A DNA stretch of 64,000 bases from contig NBAY01000122.1 of the NCBI GenBank assembly GCA_002794775.1, positions 1 through 64,000 of the forward strand, given 5' to 3'. The DNA comes from Porodaedalea pini (lineage: Eukaryota > Basidiomycota > Agaricomycetes > Hymenochaetales > Hymenochaetaceae). Positions 42,479 through 55,122 of the stretch are shown in pieces (positions within the stretch are counted from its first letter, which is position 1; each line of letters starts with the position of its first letter). The notes under the pieces were generated by a model. That model ran no database searches. It had not been told where the DNA came from and was given only the letters and a program-made list of their open reading frames with translations. A program made the translations under genes and the position numbers.

Positions 42479-45400
42479 TCAAAAGTTGCGACGAGCAGGG
42501 CAGTCAGGAGACCGCACGCTGTGATTACCTTGGCAATTAATGCAGTGCGCAAAATGTTCGCATTGCAGATTGTTAGATAAGGTGCAGGGGGCGCATTTGG
42601 CGACATGAACAGCCGTGTGGTGTGTCTCAGAGCAAATCACACAGCGAGCTACTGAGCGACATTTCGAAGCAGGGTGACCCAATCAGTGACAGTTGTCGCA
42701 TTGGTTGATGACTGGCTGGGCTTTCATTTCTTCAAGGCAGCAGATAACCCCGAATACTGGGACAGAACGATTGTTGTGAAGGAAGAAGTGGTCGAAGCAG
42801 AGGCAATCATCTGTTAGGCGGGAGTCCGGGAGACGACTCGGACTGGGCAGGCCTCAGCTGACTGTCGTCTGGGACGTGTTATACTCAAGTGGGGACTCGG
42901 GACACACTTTACTCAGGCTAGGTTGTCACGGAGGTAAGAGGATTAATACAAGTCTAAACTAATACACAGGGGATGAGTCTCACCTAGGTCGTCACGGAGG
43001 TAAGAGGAAAAGCAGAACAAGGAGTTCATGTGATTCCTGAGACCTTATATAGTGGCAACCATGAGACTATATTATCTAATGTTACATAAATGAACAGAAT
43101 GGAACGAATGAAGGTCATGTGGAGGGAGTGTGGGAAATGATTGAAAAGATGACTAAATATAATGAAAAGGAGCGGTTAAAAGAAAAGAAATGGTAAAGGT
43201 AAAATAAAATAAAGATGAAAGTTCAAGTCCTAACATTACCCCCCCTTCAAGGTTGGGCGTCCCGACCAACCAAGATCGAGGTCGTCTGGTTCGGTGTCGA
43301 TGAAGCGTGAGTGAAGTCGTTGGTGAGGAATGTTGAGTTTTCGAGGGGCGCCGGGGTGTTTTTGATAGAATTCAGCGATCGCCTCCTTTGCATTCTCGCC
43401 AAGGTCTATCTCGGGTTGCCAAGTCAGTTCGTTGTAGCCAACCCACTTGACGAGGTATTGTAGCTTCCCTTGGTGCAGACGCGAGTCTAGAACTTCCTCA
43501 ATCTCGTACTCCTCATTGTTGACGATGTCAGGCAGCAGTGGTGGTGGTTGTTTTTGGCTCTCAAAGGATGGTTCGACAGCAGGCTTTAGCAGGGCCTCGT
43601 TGAAGACCGGGTGGACCTTCTTCCATCACTTGGGGAGCTTGAGCTTGTACATGCTAGCTCCCACCTTGTCGACGATCTCTAAGGGACCATACCACTTGTC
43701 AGTGAGTTTCTTCATCGGCGAATCTGTGCTGATGTTTCGCCCATCGAGGAAAACCTTGTCTCCAGCCTTGTACTCCACCGAAGTCCCTGCTGTCCTGTCA
43801 TGATAGCGCTTCATGTCATCCGCTGCCTTGACTAAGTTGTCCTTTGCAACGCGATGAGTCTCCTTGATGTGCTTCGCGAATTCTTCCACTGACATGTTAG
43901 CAGATGAGGTTTGTGTTGTGTCAAAGCTCAAGGGGTGACGTCCTGTGTTTGCATAGAAGGGGGACATTTTCATCGCCGAGTGTTCGCGGTTGTTGTACAC
44001 AAACTCTGCAAGGGGGAGCCAGTCCTTCCAGTCCGATTGACGATGGTTAACAAAGAGTCGAAGGTACTGTTTGAGCTCTTGGTTAACGCGTTCTGTTTGA
44101 CCATCTGTCTGTGGGTGATACGCCATCAATGGGTTGCCTTCGATGTGTAGGAGTTTGTACAGTTCCTTCATCATTGACGCATCGAAATGTGTGCCTCGGT
44201 CATGGATGATCTTTTTCAGCAAGCCATGGAGGCAGAAGACATGGTCGTGGTACAGCTGAGCCATGCCTTCCGCTGACAACTTCGTCGTCATCGGGATAGC
44301 ATGCATCTGTTTTGAGAACCTATCAACAAAGACGCAGATTGTGTTGTGCCCCTTGGAGTCCGGGAGCTCTCTGATGAGGTCGACCATGACGATTTCCCAG
44401 GGGCCTTCAGGGACTGCGTTTGGGTGGAGTGGCCTTGACTTTGACGCCCTCAGAGCCTTTGTTCACTGACAGCGATCACACCCTCAGACATACGCTCGGA
44501 CGTCGGAGAACATCAATGTCCACCAGAAGTCTCAACGGACAAGCTCCACCGTTTTTGACGCTCCTGGGTGTCCAGCCAGTACCGAGTCGTGACATTCCCA
44601 CAATACGGCCTCCTTCATCGTCGATGGCACATACACCTTGCCTCTCATCTGCCACAACCTGGCGACTTCTGTCATACCTGTCGGCCTCTCCAACCCATCC
44701 TGCACCCTCTGCACGTCACCCACTCGTTCCAACACCTCATCACGCAACGTTTGCACCACCCCATGGTTCAACCACTTCTCCTTGATGAACACGACACCCT
44801 CGTTGTCATCCTTGCCTTGGTCATACCCAGCCTTGCGTGACAGCAGGTCAGCCTTGCCCATTGTCTTTCCTGACTTATGCTCGAGGTGGAAGTTGAATTC
44901 TTCGAGTTCAGTCCGCCAGCGAGCTTGACGATAGCTCAGCTTTTGTGCTGATCGAAAATAGGTGAGGTTGGCATGGTCGGACCAGATTTCAATCTTGTGC
45001 CAGGTGCCGAGGAGGTATTGTCGCCACTCCTTGAGTGCCGAAACTATTGCGAGCATCTCCTTATTGTAGATCTTGTAGTTTCATTCCACAGGTAGGAGTG
45101 CTTCTGACCTGTAGGCCACCACCCTCCACTTGCCCTCCTGCTTCTGCAACAACACACCACCAAGCGCAAAGTTTGACGAGTCCGCTTCTATGTGGAAAGG
45201 GCCCTTGTCATTGGCGATAGCCAGGACTGGAGGTGAGCAGAGACGTCGTCTCAGCTCCTCGAACGCTTCCTGCTGTTCGGTCTCCCATACCCAGTCCTTC
45301 TTGCCCGTCAGCGAGGTCAGTGGGTGGACTACCTTGCTGTAGTCCTTGATGAACTGTCGCAGCCAGTTGCCCATGCCGAGGAATTGTTGCAGCTGTTTGA

Positions 45401-48400
45401 GGTTTTGTGGGACTGGCCAGTCTGCAATCGCCTCTGTCTTTGCTGGGTCAGCCCTGATTTCACCATTGCCAATGATGTGGCTGAGGTATTTCACGGTCTT
45501 GGTGTCGAACTCGCATTTTTCTGGTTTCAGGTACAGGCCGTTCTCTCACAAGATCTGAAGGACGCGCCTCGACATCTCAATATGTTCCTCAAGAGTTTGT
45601 GAAAGAATGAGGATGTCATCGAGATAGACGATGATCAGGTTATCGTAGATTAGTCCCTTGAAGATGTGGTTGATGAAGGCTTGGAACGTTGCCGGCACAT
45701 TGCAAAGACCAAAGAACATGACCGTCGGTTCAAAGAGACCCATATTCGTGCGAAAGGCTGCCTTCCACTCATCGCCTTCGTGGATCCGGATGTTGTAGTA
45801 TCCCCAGCGAAGGTCAAGCTTAGTGATGTACTTCACTTTCTTGACCTTGTCGGCGAGTTCGTCGATGAGAGGGAGGGGATACTTGTTCTTGATTGTACTG
45901 TCATTGAGCTTATGGTAATCCTGGATCGGGTGTAGTGACTTGTCGGCCTTCTTGATGAAGAAGAAGGGTGATGCCATGGGCGATATTGATCGTCGGATAT
46001 GACCAGACTTCAAGTTCTCGTCGAGGAAGTCCTTTAGCGATTGTTGCTCAGTTGGCGTGAGCAGATAGATCTTGCAATCACTAGGTTTGAAGTCAGGTTT
46101 GAAGTCGATGATGTGGTCCCAGGGTTGATGTTCTGGCAGCTTCTCAAAGCCTTTCTCACTGAAGACGTTGGCGTAGTCATTGAGGTATGCGGGCCAGGAC
46201 GTCTTGTCCATTCGCACCTCTCTCACCCTCCTCATCTCTTCCACAGCCTTTTCCACCTTCCTCACATCTTCTTCCACATCCCTCTTGACCGCATATTTGC
46301 TTGGACAGCGGGTGAAGTCGAGCGTACCCGTCTTCCAGTCGACCTCAGGATTGTGACGTCGAAGCCAGTCATACCCTAGGAATATGTTAGACGATGCTAG
46401 CGAGGTTACCGCAAGGATGATCTGTTCCATATGGTGGCCGATCGTAAGTTTAACATCGGCGTACTTCTCGATCAACCCGGCCTCGTTGTGCATACCGTCA
46501 GCATTGAGCACTGCAAGGGGTCAGATATAACATTTCGTCTCTAACCCATACCTTTCGACGAACCTCACATCAATGCACGACCCTGTGCACCCCGAATCTA
46601 CGAGGGCGTGCACATCCACCTCCCTCACTTCACCCGCTATGCTGTGTCCGACGTTCAGGAGAAGGTCCAGCTGGCGTCCGCCAGTTCCTCTCATGAACAG
46701 CTGTTCATGCTCTTCATTTTTGTTCACATCAGTGGGGGTTTCGTAATCGGGAAAGTCATCGACGTTGTTTGCATCTAAGTATTGTACAGATGGTTGACTA
46801 TATTTTATCGAGTCCGAATCCGAAACCCCTTGTTCTTCCCGGTCAGTCTCCCCGATGGCTACACCTGACCACTCGCAAAACCCTGTGAGTCGACAACCTC
46901 TTCGTCATCGCCGTCTTCTTCCACATAGTCCTCCACAGTCGACCTCCGAGTGTCTATGACTTCCTCAAAGGCCGACTCCTTCATCGCACCCAGCTCATCA
47001 GCAAGAAGACGACGCTCACCTGGCGCAATCATCTGCAGCATGTGCTGCACAATCGTCTTCCCTTGTGGGTACATGTCTTTGAAGTGGCTGAGTTTACCAC
47101 AGATCCAGCACACCCTCCTCCATTGCGCCTCGTTCATCGAGACATCCATCGGCTGGCCGGCACCTCTGAAAGTAATGCCAGTCGCATCACGTTTGTCGAT
47201 GTGGGGGGCCAGGATCTGTCGATGAGCTGGGGGTGCCTGTTGTTGCTGGTGCGGCGGAAGTGGGAATGCACGACCTCGTTGTATCACGCAGATTGTAAGC
47301 CCGCCAGAGCGTTCTTACCACGTCCGACATGACACCGACTGTCCGGACATTGTGTCATGACTCCGAGTACTGAGTCTACCCCAGGACCATACCGAGTCTG
47401 AGCCTGAGTGCCGAGTCTCACGATCGTACCGAGTCTGAGCACAAGTGCCGAGTCTTGCGAACATACCGAGTCTGAGCCAGAACACCAAGTCTGAGCCCAA
47501 AACTCGGTGGCAGCATAGCCTCCGGACCTTCGGAGCATGGCACGTTATATTCTATTCATATCCTTTTCATATTCCCTTCACTCCCCAACCCGTCCGAAGC
47601 TAATGTGAACTCGTCCGATGCTCATACGCACTCGCACCGAGTCAAGCAATCCTTCAGCATCCAAATGCCGAGTTACGTATTCCGAGAGTAATTCTCAACG
47701 GATTCCTTTCGGACTGGTACTGTATAGTTCATATTATATAATCCCTCCTATTTGAACCCTTTCCGACGCCTTTGTTGCCTCAGTCTATCTGACAGCAACA
47801 AAGGTGAGTAGACAATTTTCATGTATGTACTTTTAGTCTATCTGACAGCAACAAAGATTGTTTTGTCCCATCTGTCTTGTGGGCTCAAGTGTCGGCACTA
47901 CCTAGGTGCCTTCCACAGATCTGTTGTTCACCATGATCGATCTCGATGGCCTTCTTCTTCCAGTCGTCGTACGTGGTCGGGACCGGCGTCGACCTCAATA
48001 CCCCTCGGACCACCTCGATGTTCATTGTGCACTTTAGGTGGTCGCAGATGATGCTGTTGTCCATCAGTCCTGCTCTCATGATGATGACATCGAGCTTCTG
48101 GAAAAACTCGTCGGCGGTGAGGTCCTTCTGAACCTTGGTTCGGAATTCCACTAGCGCTTTTTCCTTCTGGTTCGGGTCATCAAAAGAGGTGTCTAGGCGC
48201 TCTTGGAACCTTGTCCAACTGTCGGTGAAGGTCACGATTCCCGCTGTCATTGACTCCTCCATGTAGTTTTGTGCCCATGTCGCTGCGTTGCTACCTTTTA
48301 GGTAGGAGAGAGTGATGTAGATCTTGCTTTCAGATGTCAGGTACCAGCTCGGGTTTGCCGAGACAAAGAGGAGGACCTCACGTTTGAAGTCCAGGTAGTT

Positions 48401-51400
48401 GTCGCCACCAGTGAATTCATGTGGCCGGGCGACGTCGATGTTGGGGGTGGGGGCGTTACCTTGGCCAGCGCCTGCTGGGGTTTGGGCTGCTGCGTGGGTG
48501 AACACTCCTGCAACAATTGCCGTGATTTGTTCCAGCTGTTGCTGGCTGAAGGCTCCCGTTGACATCATCGGTGCAGGTGTCTTGGGTTCAGGGGGGGTCG
48601 ATGGTGAGGAGTCTTGTCGGGTTTCTCGGTATGGTCCCAGGATGGGTGGAAGAATGGTTGAGGTCGAAAGCGAAGGTGAAGTCAGGTTTGTAGGTTCGGA
48701 CGAGGGTGACCACTTCAATCTTCTTCCTCCTTCTAACATTGAGTACCACAGTCCCTTCTCAGCGCGCCACCAGATGATATATTCAACACCTGATTGAGTG
48801 GCGGTGTACCAGGAACGATGTTCCTCATTATACCAGGAGCGAGGCGGGAGGGTGAGGTGCTGTTCCTCGGTGAGATCTATGTTGACGACAGCAGGGGAAC
48901 AGGGATCAGTTGTGCATTTGATCCAGGGTTACGCCAACATTGAATGGGTTCATCGGCAAAGTTGATAATGAGACGGAAGGACGCGGCAGTGATAACAATC
49001 GACAACGACGTCGACGACTGTACATGTAACGTCACCCATGTCCAGGTTAAGTGGCTCCTCCACCAAAGGGAGATGCGGAGAGCCAGGGTCAGGAAAAGTC
49101 GGTTGCAAAGTTTACGTAATACACGAACATCTGAAAACGTCCGGGCAGGGTTGAGGGTTGTCGTTTAGGGGGTTTACATGTCAAGTCCGTCGAGGGGAGC
49201 GCTCCTCTAGACTGAGTGAAGGCGAGTTGACAGCGATGACATACACTGGGGATGAGCCTGGGTGGGGTTCTGCTTTTATGTTAGGCAGAAGTCTGGGTGG
49301 AACTCAGACTAGGCAACCTCAACGTGCAGCACCTGACGGTGACGTGGAGGTTGTCTGGGACGGGCTGTAACTCGAACATGAAGTTCGGGCAGCGGGTTTA
49401 CTCAGACTAGGTCATCGCAGAGGTAAGAGGATTAATACAATGTATACTACTACAGGAGGGGAGCACGGTCTCACCTAGGTCGTCGTGGAGGTAAGAGGAA
49501 AAGCAGAACAGGTGTTCAAGTGCAATTCCTCTTCCTTTTGTTCACACTGATTGTGAGACCGGATTATCTAAGTACTGTATAGTTTATGTAAATTAGAATG
49601 GAATGAATGAAGGTCATGTGAAGGGAGTGTGGGAAATGATTGGAAAGATGATTAATTATAATGAAAAGGATTGATTAAAAGAAAAGAAATGATAAAAAGG
49701 AAAAAAGAAAAGAAAAGGTAAAAGTTCGAGTCCTAACAGACACGCCTCGATGTTTCGATATGTTCCTCTAGGGTTTGCAAGAGGATGAGGATGTCGTCAA
49801 GGTAGACGATGATCAAGTTGTCATAGATCAGTCCCTTGAAGATGTGATTGACGAATGCCTGGAAAGTCGCCAGTGCGTTGCAAAGACCAAAGAACATGAC
49901 TGTTGGTTCAAACAGACCCATATTTGTGTGGAAGGCTGCCTTCCACTCGTTGCCCTCACGGATCCAGACATTGTAGTATCCCCATCGGAGGTCAAGTTTG
50001 GTGATGAACTTCGCCTTTTTGACCTTGTCGACCAGTTCGTCGATGAGGGGGAGGGGGTACTTGTTCTTGATCGTTCCCTCATTAAGTTTCCAGTAGTCCT
50101 GTATTGGGCATAGGGACTTGTCAGCTTTCTTGATGAAGAAGAAAGGCAACACCATTGGCGAGATCAACTTTTGTATACGGCCCGACTTCAAATTTTCTTT
50201 GAGGAAGTCCTTTAGTGACTGCTGTTCCATTGGTGTCAGCGGATAGATCTTGCAATCACTAGGTTTGAAATCGGGTTTCAGGTCGATGACGTGGTCCCAG
50301 GGGTGGTGTTCCAGTAGCTTCTTGAATCCCTTCTCCAAGAAGATGTCGGCGTAGTCATTGAGATATGCGGGCCAGGACACCTTGTCCATTCGCACTTCTC
50401 TCACCCTCCTTATCTCTTCCACAGTCTCTTTTTGGATCGTGCACTCTTCTAAACAGCAGGTGAATCCAATCAACCCCGCTTTCCAGTCGACCTCCAGGTT
50501 GTGACGTTGAAGCCAGTCGTAGCCAAGGAAGATGTTTGACAACGCTAGGGATGTTACTGCAAGGACGATTCTTTCCTTGTGATGCCCAATCATTAGCTCG
50601 ACGTTGACGTATCTCTCGATCAAACCAGCCTCATTGTGCATGCCATCCGCATTGAGTACCACAAGGGGTCTGATGTAGCGCTTGGTCTCCAACCCATATC
50701 GTTCGACAAACCTCACGTCGATACACAATCCTGTACACCCCGAATCCATGAGGGCATGCGCATCCACCTCTCTCACTTCACCTGCTACACTGTGTCCGAC
50801 GTTCAGGAGGAGGTCCAGCTGGTGTCCGCCAGTTCCCCTCATGAACAGTTGCTCGTGCTCGTCCTTTTCATTCACACCGGTGGGGACTTCGTAATCGAGA
50901 AAACCATCGATGTTGTTTGTTTCTACGTATTGTACAGACGGTTGGTTATATTTTATTGAGTCCGGATTCGAAGCCCCTTGTTCTTCTCGGTCAGTCGCCC
51001 CGATGGTTACGCCTGACCACTTGCAAAACCCTGCGAGTCGACAACCTCTTCGTCATCACCATCCTCCTCCACATAGTCCTCCACAGTTGACCTCCGAGTG
51101 TCTATGACCTCCTCGAAGGCCGACTCCTTCATCGCACCCAGCTCGTTGGCGATGAGACAATGTTCGCCTGGTGCCATCATTTGCAGCATGTGCTGCATGA
51201 TCATCTTTCCTTGTGGGCACGCGTCCTTGAAGTGGCCAAGTTTGCCACAGATCCAGCACGCCCTCCACCGTTGTGCTTCATTCATCGAGACATCCATCGG
51301 TTGGCCAGCGCCTCCGAAAGTGATGCCAGTCGCGTCACGTTTGTCAACATGGGAGGCTGCAATCTGACGGCGGGCTGGGGGTGCCTGCTGCTGTTGACAT

Positions 51401-54400
51401 GGTGGAAGTGGAAATGCGTGACCTCGCTGGATTGCATGGATCTGCTGTTTGCTGCGATTGATTTTGATGGCCTTCTTTTTCCAGTCGTCGTACGTTGTTG
51501 GGACCGGCGTCGACCTTAGTACTCCATGGACCACCTCGATGTTCATCGCACGCTTCAGGCAGTTGCAGATGATGCTGTCATCTGTCAGCCCAGCTCTAGT
51601 GATGACGACGTCGAGCTTTTGGAAAAACTTGTCGGCGGTGAGGTCCTTCTGAACCTTGGTTCGGAATTCCACTAGCGCTTTTTCCTTCCGGTTCGGGTCA
51701 TCGAACGAGGCATCTAGGCGCTCTTGGAACCTAGCCCAACTGTCGGTGAAGGTCACGGTGCCCACTGTTGTCGACTCTTCCATGTAGTTTTGTGCCCACG
51801 TCGCTGCATTGCCACCCTTTAGGTAGGAGAGAGCAACGTAGATCTTACTTTCTGACGTCGGGTACCGGCTCGGGTTTGCCGAGACAAAGAGGAGGACCTC
51901 ACGTTTGAAGTCCAGGTAGTCATCACCACCAGTGAATTCACATGGCTGGGTGACGTCGATGTTGGGGGTAGGGGCGTTACCTTGGCCAGTGCCTGCCAGG
52001 ATTTGGGCTGCTTGGTGGGCGAACGCTCCTGCGATGATTGCTGCGATTTGTTCCAGCTGTTGCTGGCTGAAGGCTCCCGTCGACATCGTCGGTGCAGGTG
52101 TTTCAGGTTCAGGGGGGATTGACAGTGAGGAGTCTCGTCGGGTTTCTCGGTATGGTCCCGGGATGGGTGGAAGAACGGTTGAGGTCGAAAGCGACAGTGA
52201 AGTCGGGTTTGTAGGTTCGGACGAGGGGGACCACTTCAGTCTTCTTCCTCCTTCTAACGTCGAGTACCACAGTCCCTTCTCAGTGCGCCACCAGATGATA
52301 TATTCAATGCCGGATTGAGTGGCAGTGCACCAGGAACGATGTTCCTCGTTATACCAGGAGCGAGACGGGAGGGCAAGGCGCTGTTCCTCGTTGAGATCTA
52401 TGTTGCTGACAGCGGGGGAACAGGGATTGGTTGTGCATTTGATCTGGGGTTATGCCAACATTGGATGGGTTCATCGGCAAAGTTGATGATGAGACGGAAA
52501 GACGCGGCAGAGATAACAATCGACAATGACGTTGAGGACTGTACACGTAATGTTACCCACGTCCAAGTTAAGTGGTTTCTCCACCAAAGGGAGATGCGGA
52601 GAGCCAGGGTCGGGAAAAGTCAGTTGAGGGGATTATGTAATACACGAACATCCGAAAACGTCCTGGCAGGGTTGAGGGTTGTCGTTTAGGGGGTTTACAC
52701 GTTAAGTCCGTCGAGGGGAGCACTCCTCTAGACCGAGTGAAGGCGAGTTGACAGCGACAACATATGCTGGGGATGAGCCTGGGTGGGGTTCTGCTTTTAT
52801 GTTAGGCGGGAGTCCAGGAGATGACTCGGACTGGGCAGGCCTCGGCTGACTGTCGTCTGGGACATGTTATACTCGAGCGGGGACTCAGGACACGCTTTAC
52901 TCAGGCTAGGTCATCGTGGAGGTAAGAGGATTAATACAAGTCTAAACTAATACACAGGGGACGAGTCTCACCTAGGTCGTCGTGGAGGTAAGAGGAAAAG
53001 CAGAACAAGGAGTTCATGCGATTCCTGAGATCTTATATAGTGGCAACCATGAGACTATATTATCTAATGTTACATAAATGAACGGAATGGAACGAATGAA
53101 GGTCATGTGGAGGGAGTGTGGGAAATGATTGAAAAGACGACTAAATATAATGAAAAGGAGCGGTTAAAAGAAAAGAAATGGTAAAGGTAAAATAAAATAA
53201 AAGATGAAAGTTCAAGTCCTAACATCATCGTCTTTGAGGACAACAGAGACATTGCAGAAGTTGTGTTTGTTCAGTCTTTCGACTGACAACATGAATCTGG
53301 GAGGGAACATAAATTCTTTACCCTCAAATTGAGGGAGAGATGAAATCTTGTCGAAAAGATCTTTTTCTGAGTAGATGAGTTTTGTGTCTTTGTCGAAGAC
53401 CGGAACACTGGGGATCACCATTTTAAATTGAGGGGAGGGGGTGAAGGCTTTAGCTCCATTAATGTTGATAATGTGGTTGAGCTGAGTGACGAGGGCGGGG
53501 TATTGAGAGTCAAAGTCTGAACGAATGTTAGTAAATGCCACCAAAAGGTTGCTGTTAGAAGTGTATTTGACATTAAGAACGATGAGATGTTTGAACGAAG
53601 GGTTGCCTTTGAGGCCAGCACAAATTGTGTTTTTAATGGAATTGGGAAGCGGGCGAACCGCGAGGTCACCCGGGAGAGAGAAGTAAACTCGGTGAACATT
53701 GCGAATGCAAGTATTTACAGATCCGTTAGATCTGTTAATAGGAACAGTGGAAACTTCCCCGTCAGGGTGCTGTTCAGTTGTGTGTACTACCTTGGTGGGG
53801 GTAGTCTTCGGTTTCTTCGATGCAGCCTTTGCGTATGTAACTGTGGTGAATCCATCCATGTCTGTGCCAACGGATTCGACAGGTGGATAGTAGACCTTGG
53901 TTTGGGATCCACGTGGGGTGTTATGTGCTGAATGGGCGTAACCATCCGGAGCGATGATTGTGCCTTCCATAGTCATGCGATAACCTGAGCCTGGAATATG
54001 AGTCTTCGCAATGGCATCAGCGTAAGCAGTTTGTCCATTTTTCGGAGTCTGAACGCGCTGTTTAACAATAGGAGCAGGAGGCGGGAACCTAGGATCATGA
54101 ACAAAATGAGCACCAATGGGGTTGGGAAGAATTTTGACGTTCTTGTTAGTAGTGTTGTTAGCAGAAGTCAAAAGTTTAGAAGGAGAAGCATGGGAATCTG
54201 AAAGCTGTTTTTCAATAGTGTTAGTTTTTTCCGAAATAGAAGATACGACTGCAGAAAGGTGCTGGATAGAGCGGGACATGGCGTGCATAGTGTCGGTGAT
54301 CTCCTGGTCACGGACGGTTTGACTGTTAACATAAATATTCTCGAAAACGTGTTTGAAGCTTGGTGAGTGAATGCGGTAAGAGGAATGAAAGGCCTCAAGA

Positions 54401-55122
54401 CTCTCATTCGCAGAGTTCTGGAGGGTAGTTTCGTCGTCAAGAGCGTTGGATTTGTTAATCCAGGACACCAGGGTGGAGCCGATGCTGGCAAGGGTAGTTC
54501 CGGCACTAACAGGGTCCTCGAACCAAGCTGTGGAGGAAGTCCACGTGGGTTGGGTAATAAATGTGGTAATCTTCTGGATGGTTTCCTTAGTAAGGTCGGA
54601 AAAAGAACTGTTGACCTTTGCGGCTATCGCCGGATCTTCCTGTTCATCGATAAAGTCCATATCGTTGTCGACCTGCGGGGCTTGGGACGGGTGTTTGTCT
54701 GGGATGTATAGGTCGTCGTCGTCCATCTTATTAACGTCGATGCGTGCCGGGGGTGGGAGAGATTTGTGCTCCTCCTCGGAGTTGGACTGTTTGAGTGTGT
54801 TCTGTGATTCGACCTCGGGCGTAGGGGGAAGGTCCCCTTGTTTGCGCAGTTTGGCGGCGTGTTCGTCCGCCTCGATATCGGGTGACCAATTGGCGCGATT
54901 CACTTGTACTTTCTCGCATACGGCATCGTTGTGGTTGTAGGTCTTATCGCGACCACAAACGGTGCAAAGCTTGGCGGTCCCACTGACACACTTGCGACTG
55001 TGGTAGGGGAGATCCTGTTTACACTCCTCACACTTGGTGGGGTCCTTGGGATTAACAAGGGAGCGGGTAGACTTGGTTTTATGGAGAGAGGCTTTCGCTC
55101 TGGTCAACATTTTGTTGTCCAT
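42479..55122 (-). CDS. LINE ORF1 (zinc-knuckle protein), split by a composite gypsy element
   Basis: Segments 55122-53225 and 42811-42479 join in frame once the 10.4-kb insertion and its TCATC duplication are removed, giving 2226 bases (741 residues plus stop) without nonsense codons. The N-terminus is cysteine-rich (CEECKQDLPYHSRKC, CTVCGRDK). The middle is low-complexity with a coiled-coil-like stretch. The C-terminus has knuckles CDNCHWLGHPASKC, CVICSETHH and CINCQGNH, as in ORF1 proteins that bind LINE RNA. ORF2 starts 15 bases after its stop. The insertion disrupts expression, but the reading frame shows the LINE was intact when hit. Confidence 0.85.
42812..43235 (-). repeat. Outer 3' LTR of the composite element
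   Basis: 424 bp. The adjoining TTACCCCCCC (43236-43245, plus strand) is the polypurine tract and the TAA of pol. Confidence 0.9.
43236..46727 (-). pseudogene. pol of the composite element (hybrid copy)
   Basis: Protease DSGCTGSCIDVRF (about 46610), RT KLDLRWGYYNIRI and YLDDILI (about 45630), RNase H (about 45056-44800), integrase (44387-43630) with YHPQTDGQTERVNQ, and a chromodomain ending next to the LTR. TGA codons at 46511-46513, about 45546, about 45079, near 44469 and at 43627-43629 break the frame. For most of these the SSP-3 element keeps CGA at the same site. The 5' part probably derives from the inner element and the 3' part from the outer one. Confidence 0.8.
46859..48739 (-). pseudogene. 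gag of the composite element (inner copy), interrupted by a solo LTR
   Basis: The frame 48739-47921 carries HEFTGGDNYLDFKREVL and ATWAQNYMEESM, and resumes after the LTR insertion at 47287 with a zinc knuckle CWICGKLSHFKDMY in which the last cysteine is tyrosine. The 622-bp LTR plus 5-bp duplication is a multiple of three, so both parts share a frame. The altered knuckle would weaken zinc binding. Confidence 0.8.
47294..47915 (+). repeat. Solo LTR of a third LTR family
   Basis: 622 bp, TGTAAGCCC...GCCTTCCA, with perfect CAGAT duplications (47289-47293, 47916-47920). It contains several direct repeats of ACCGAGTCTGAGC-type sequence between about 47370 and 47510 and TATATAA near 47735. No internal region of this family occurs in the window. 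Confidence 0.85.
49279..49738 (-). repeat. Inner LTR of the composite element
   Basis: 460 bp, TGTTAGGCAGAAGTC...CCTAACA. It is closer to the LTRs of the SSP-3 element than to the outer LTRs. It serves as 5' LTR of the inner unit and truncates the pol on its right. Confidence 0.9.
49739..50875 (-). pseudogene. Truncated pol of the outer gypsy unit
   Basis: Protease (MDSGCTGLCIDVRF) and the first part of RT (KLDLRWGYYNVWI, FGLCNALATFQ, YLDDILI). It is cut after the HIETSRRV region by the inner LTR. RNase H, integrase and chromodomain are absent from this copy. Confidence 0.85.
51007..52086 (-). CDS. gag of the outer gypsy unit (open frame)
   Basis: 359 residues, uninterrupted. It has a proline-rich start, gag core (CEFTGGDDYLDFKREVL, ATWAQNYMEEST), knuckle CWICGKLGHFKDAC and an acidic C-terminal tail. 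It is the only gag of this family here without a stop. Its pol is truncated, so it could at most act in trans. Confidence 0.8.
   Translation of the reverse strand: MSTGAFSQQQLEQIAAIIAGAFAHQAAQILAGTGQGNAPTPNIDVTQPCEFTGGDDYLDFKREVLLFVSANPSRYPTSESKIYVALSYLKGGNAATWAQNYMEESTTVGTVTFTDSWARFQERLDASFDDPNRKEKALVEFRTKVQKDLTADKFFQKLDVVITRAGLTDDSIICNCLKRAMNIEVVHGVLRSTPVPTTYDDWKKKAIKINRSKQQIHAIQRGHAFPLPPCQQQQAPPARRQIAASHVDKRDATGITFGGAGQPMDVSMNEAQRWRACWICGKLGHFKDACPQGKMIMQHMLQMMAPGEHCLIANELGAMKESAFEEVIDTRRSTVEDYVEEDGDDEEVVDSQGFASGQA
52800..53224 (-). repeat. Outer 5' LTR of the composite element
   Basis: 425 bp, noticeably more diverged from 42812-43235 than the LTR pairs of the other two elements, mostly by C/T and G/A differences. 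The complement of its RNA-start motif GTTCTGCTTTT is found just past its edge (52788-52799). Confidence 0.85.

Larger units (their letters stand above)
42812..53224 (-). mobile_element. Recombinant double gypsy element inside LINE ORF1
   Basis: Outer LTRs of one subtype (42812-43235 and 52800-53224) are flanked by perfect TCATC duplications (42807-42811, 53225-53229). In element orientation the order is LTR, leader, gag, truncated pol, a second LTR of the subtype found in the SSP-3 element (49738-49279), leader, gag, full pol and outer LTR. The middle LTR has TTTTA on one side and GACAC on the other, so it is not a simple solo LTR. The simplest reading is insertion of one subtype into the pol of the other, followed by recombination between the two pol genes that removed the inner 3' LTR. 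Confidence 0.85.

Noticed and set aside
49279..49738. Middle LTR as a simple solo LTR insertion
   Set aside because: No target duplication is present (TTTTA against GACAC), and one side is a leader with primer site while the other is mid-RT.
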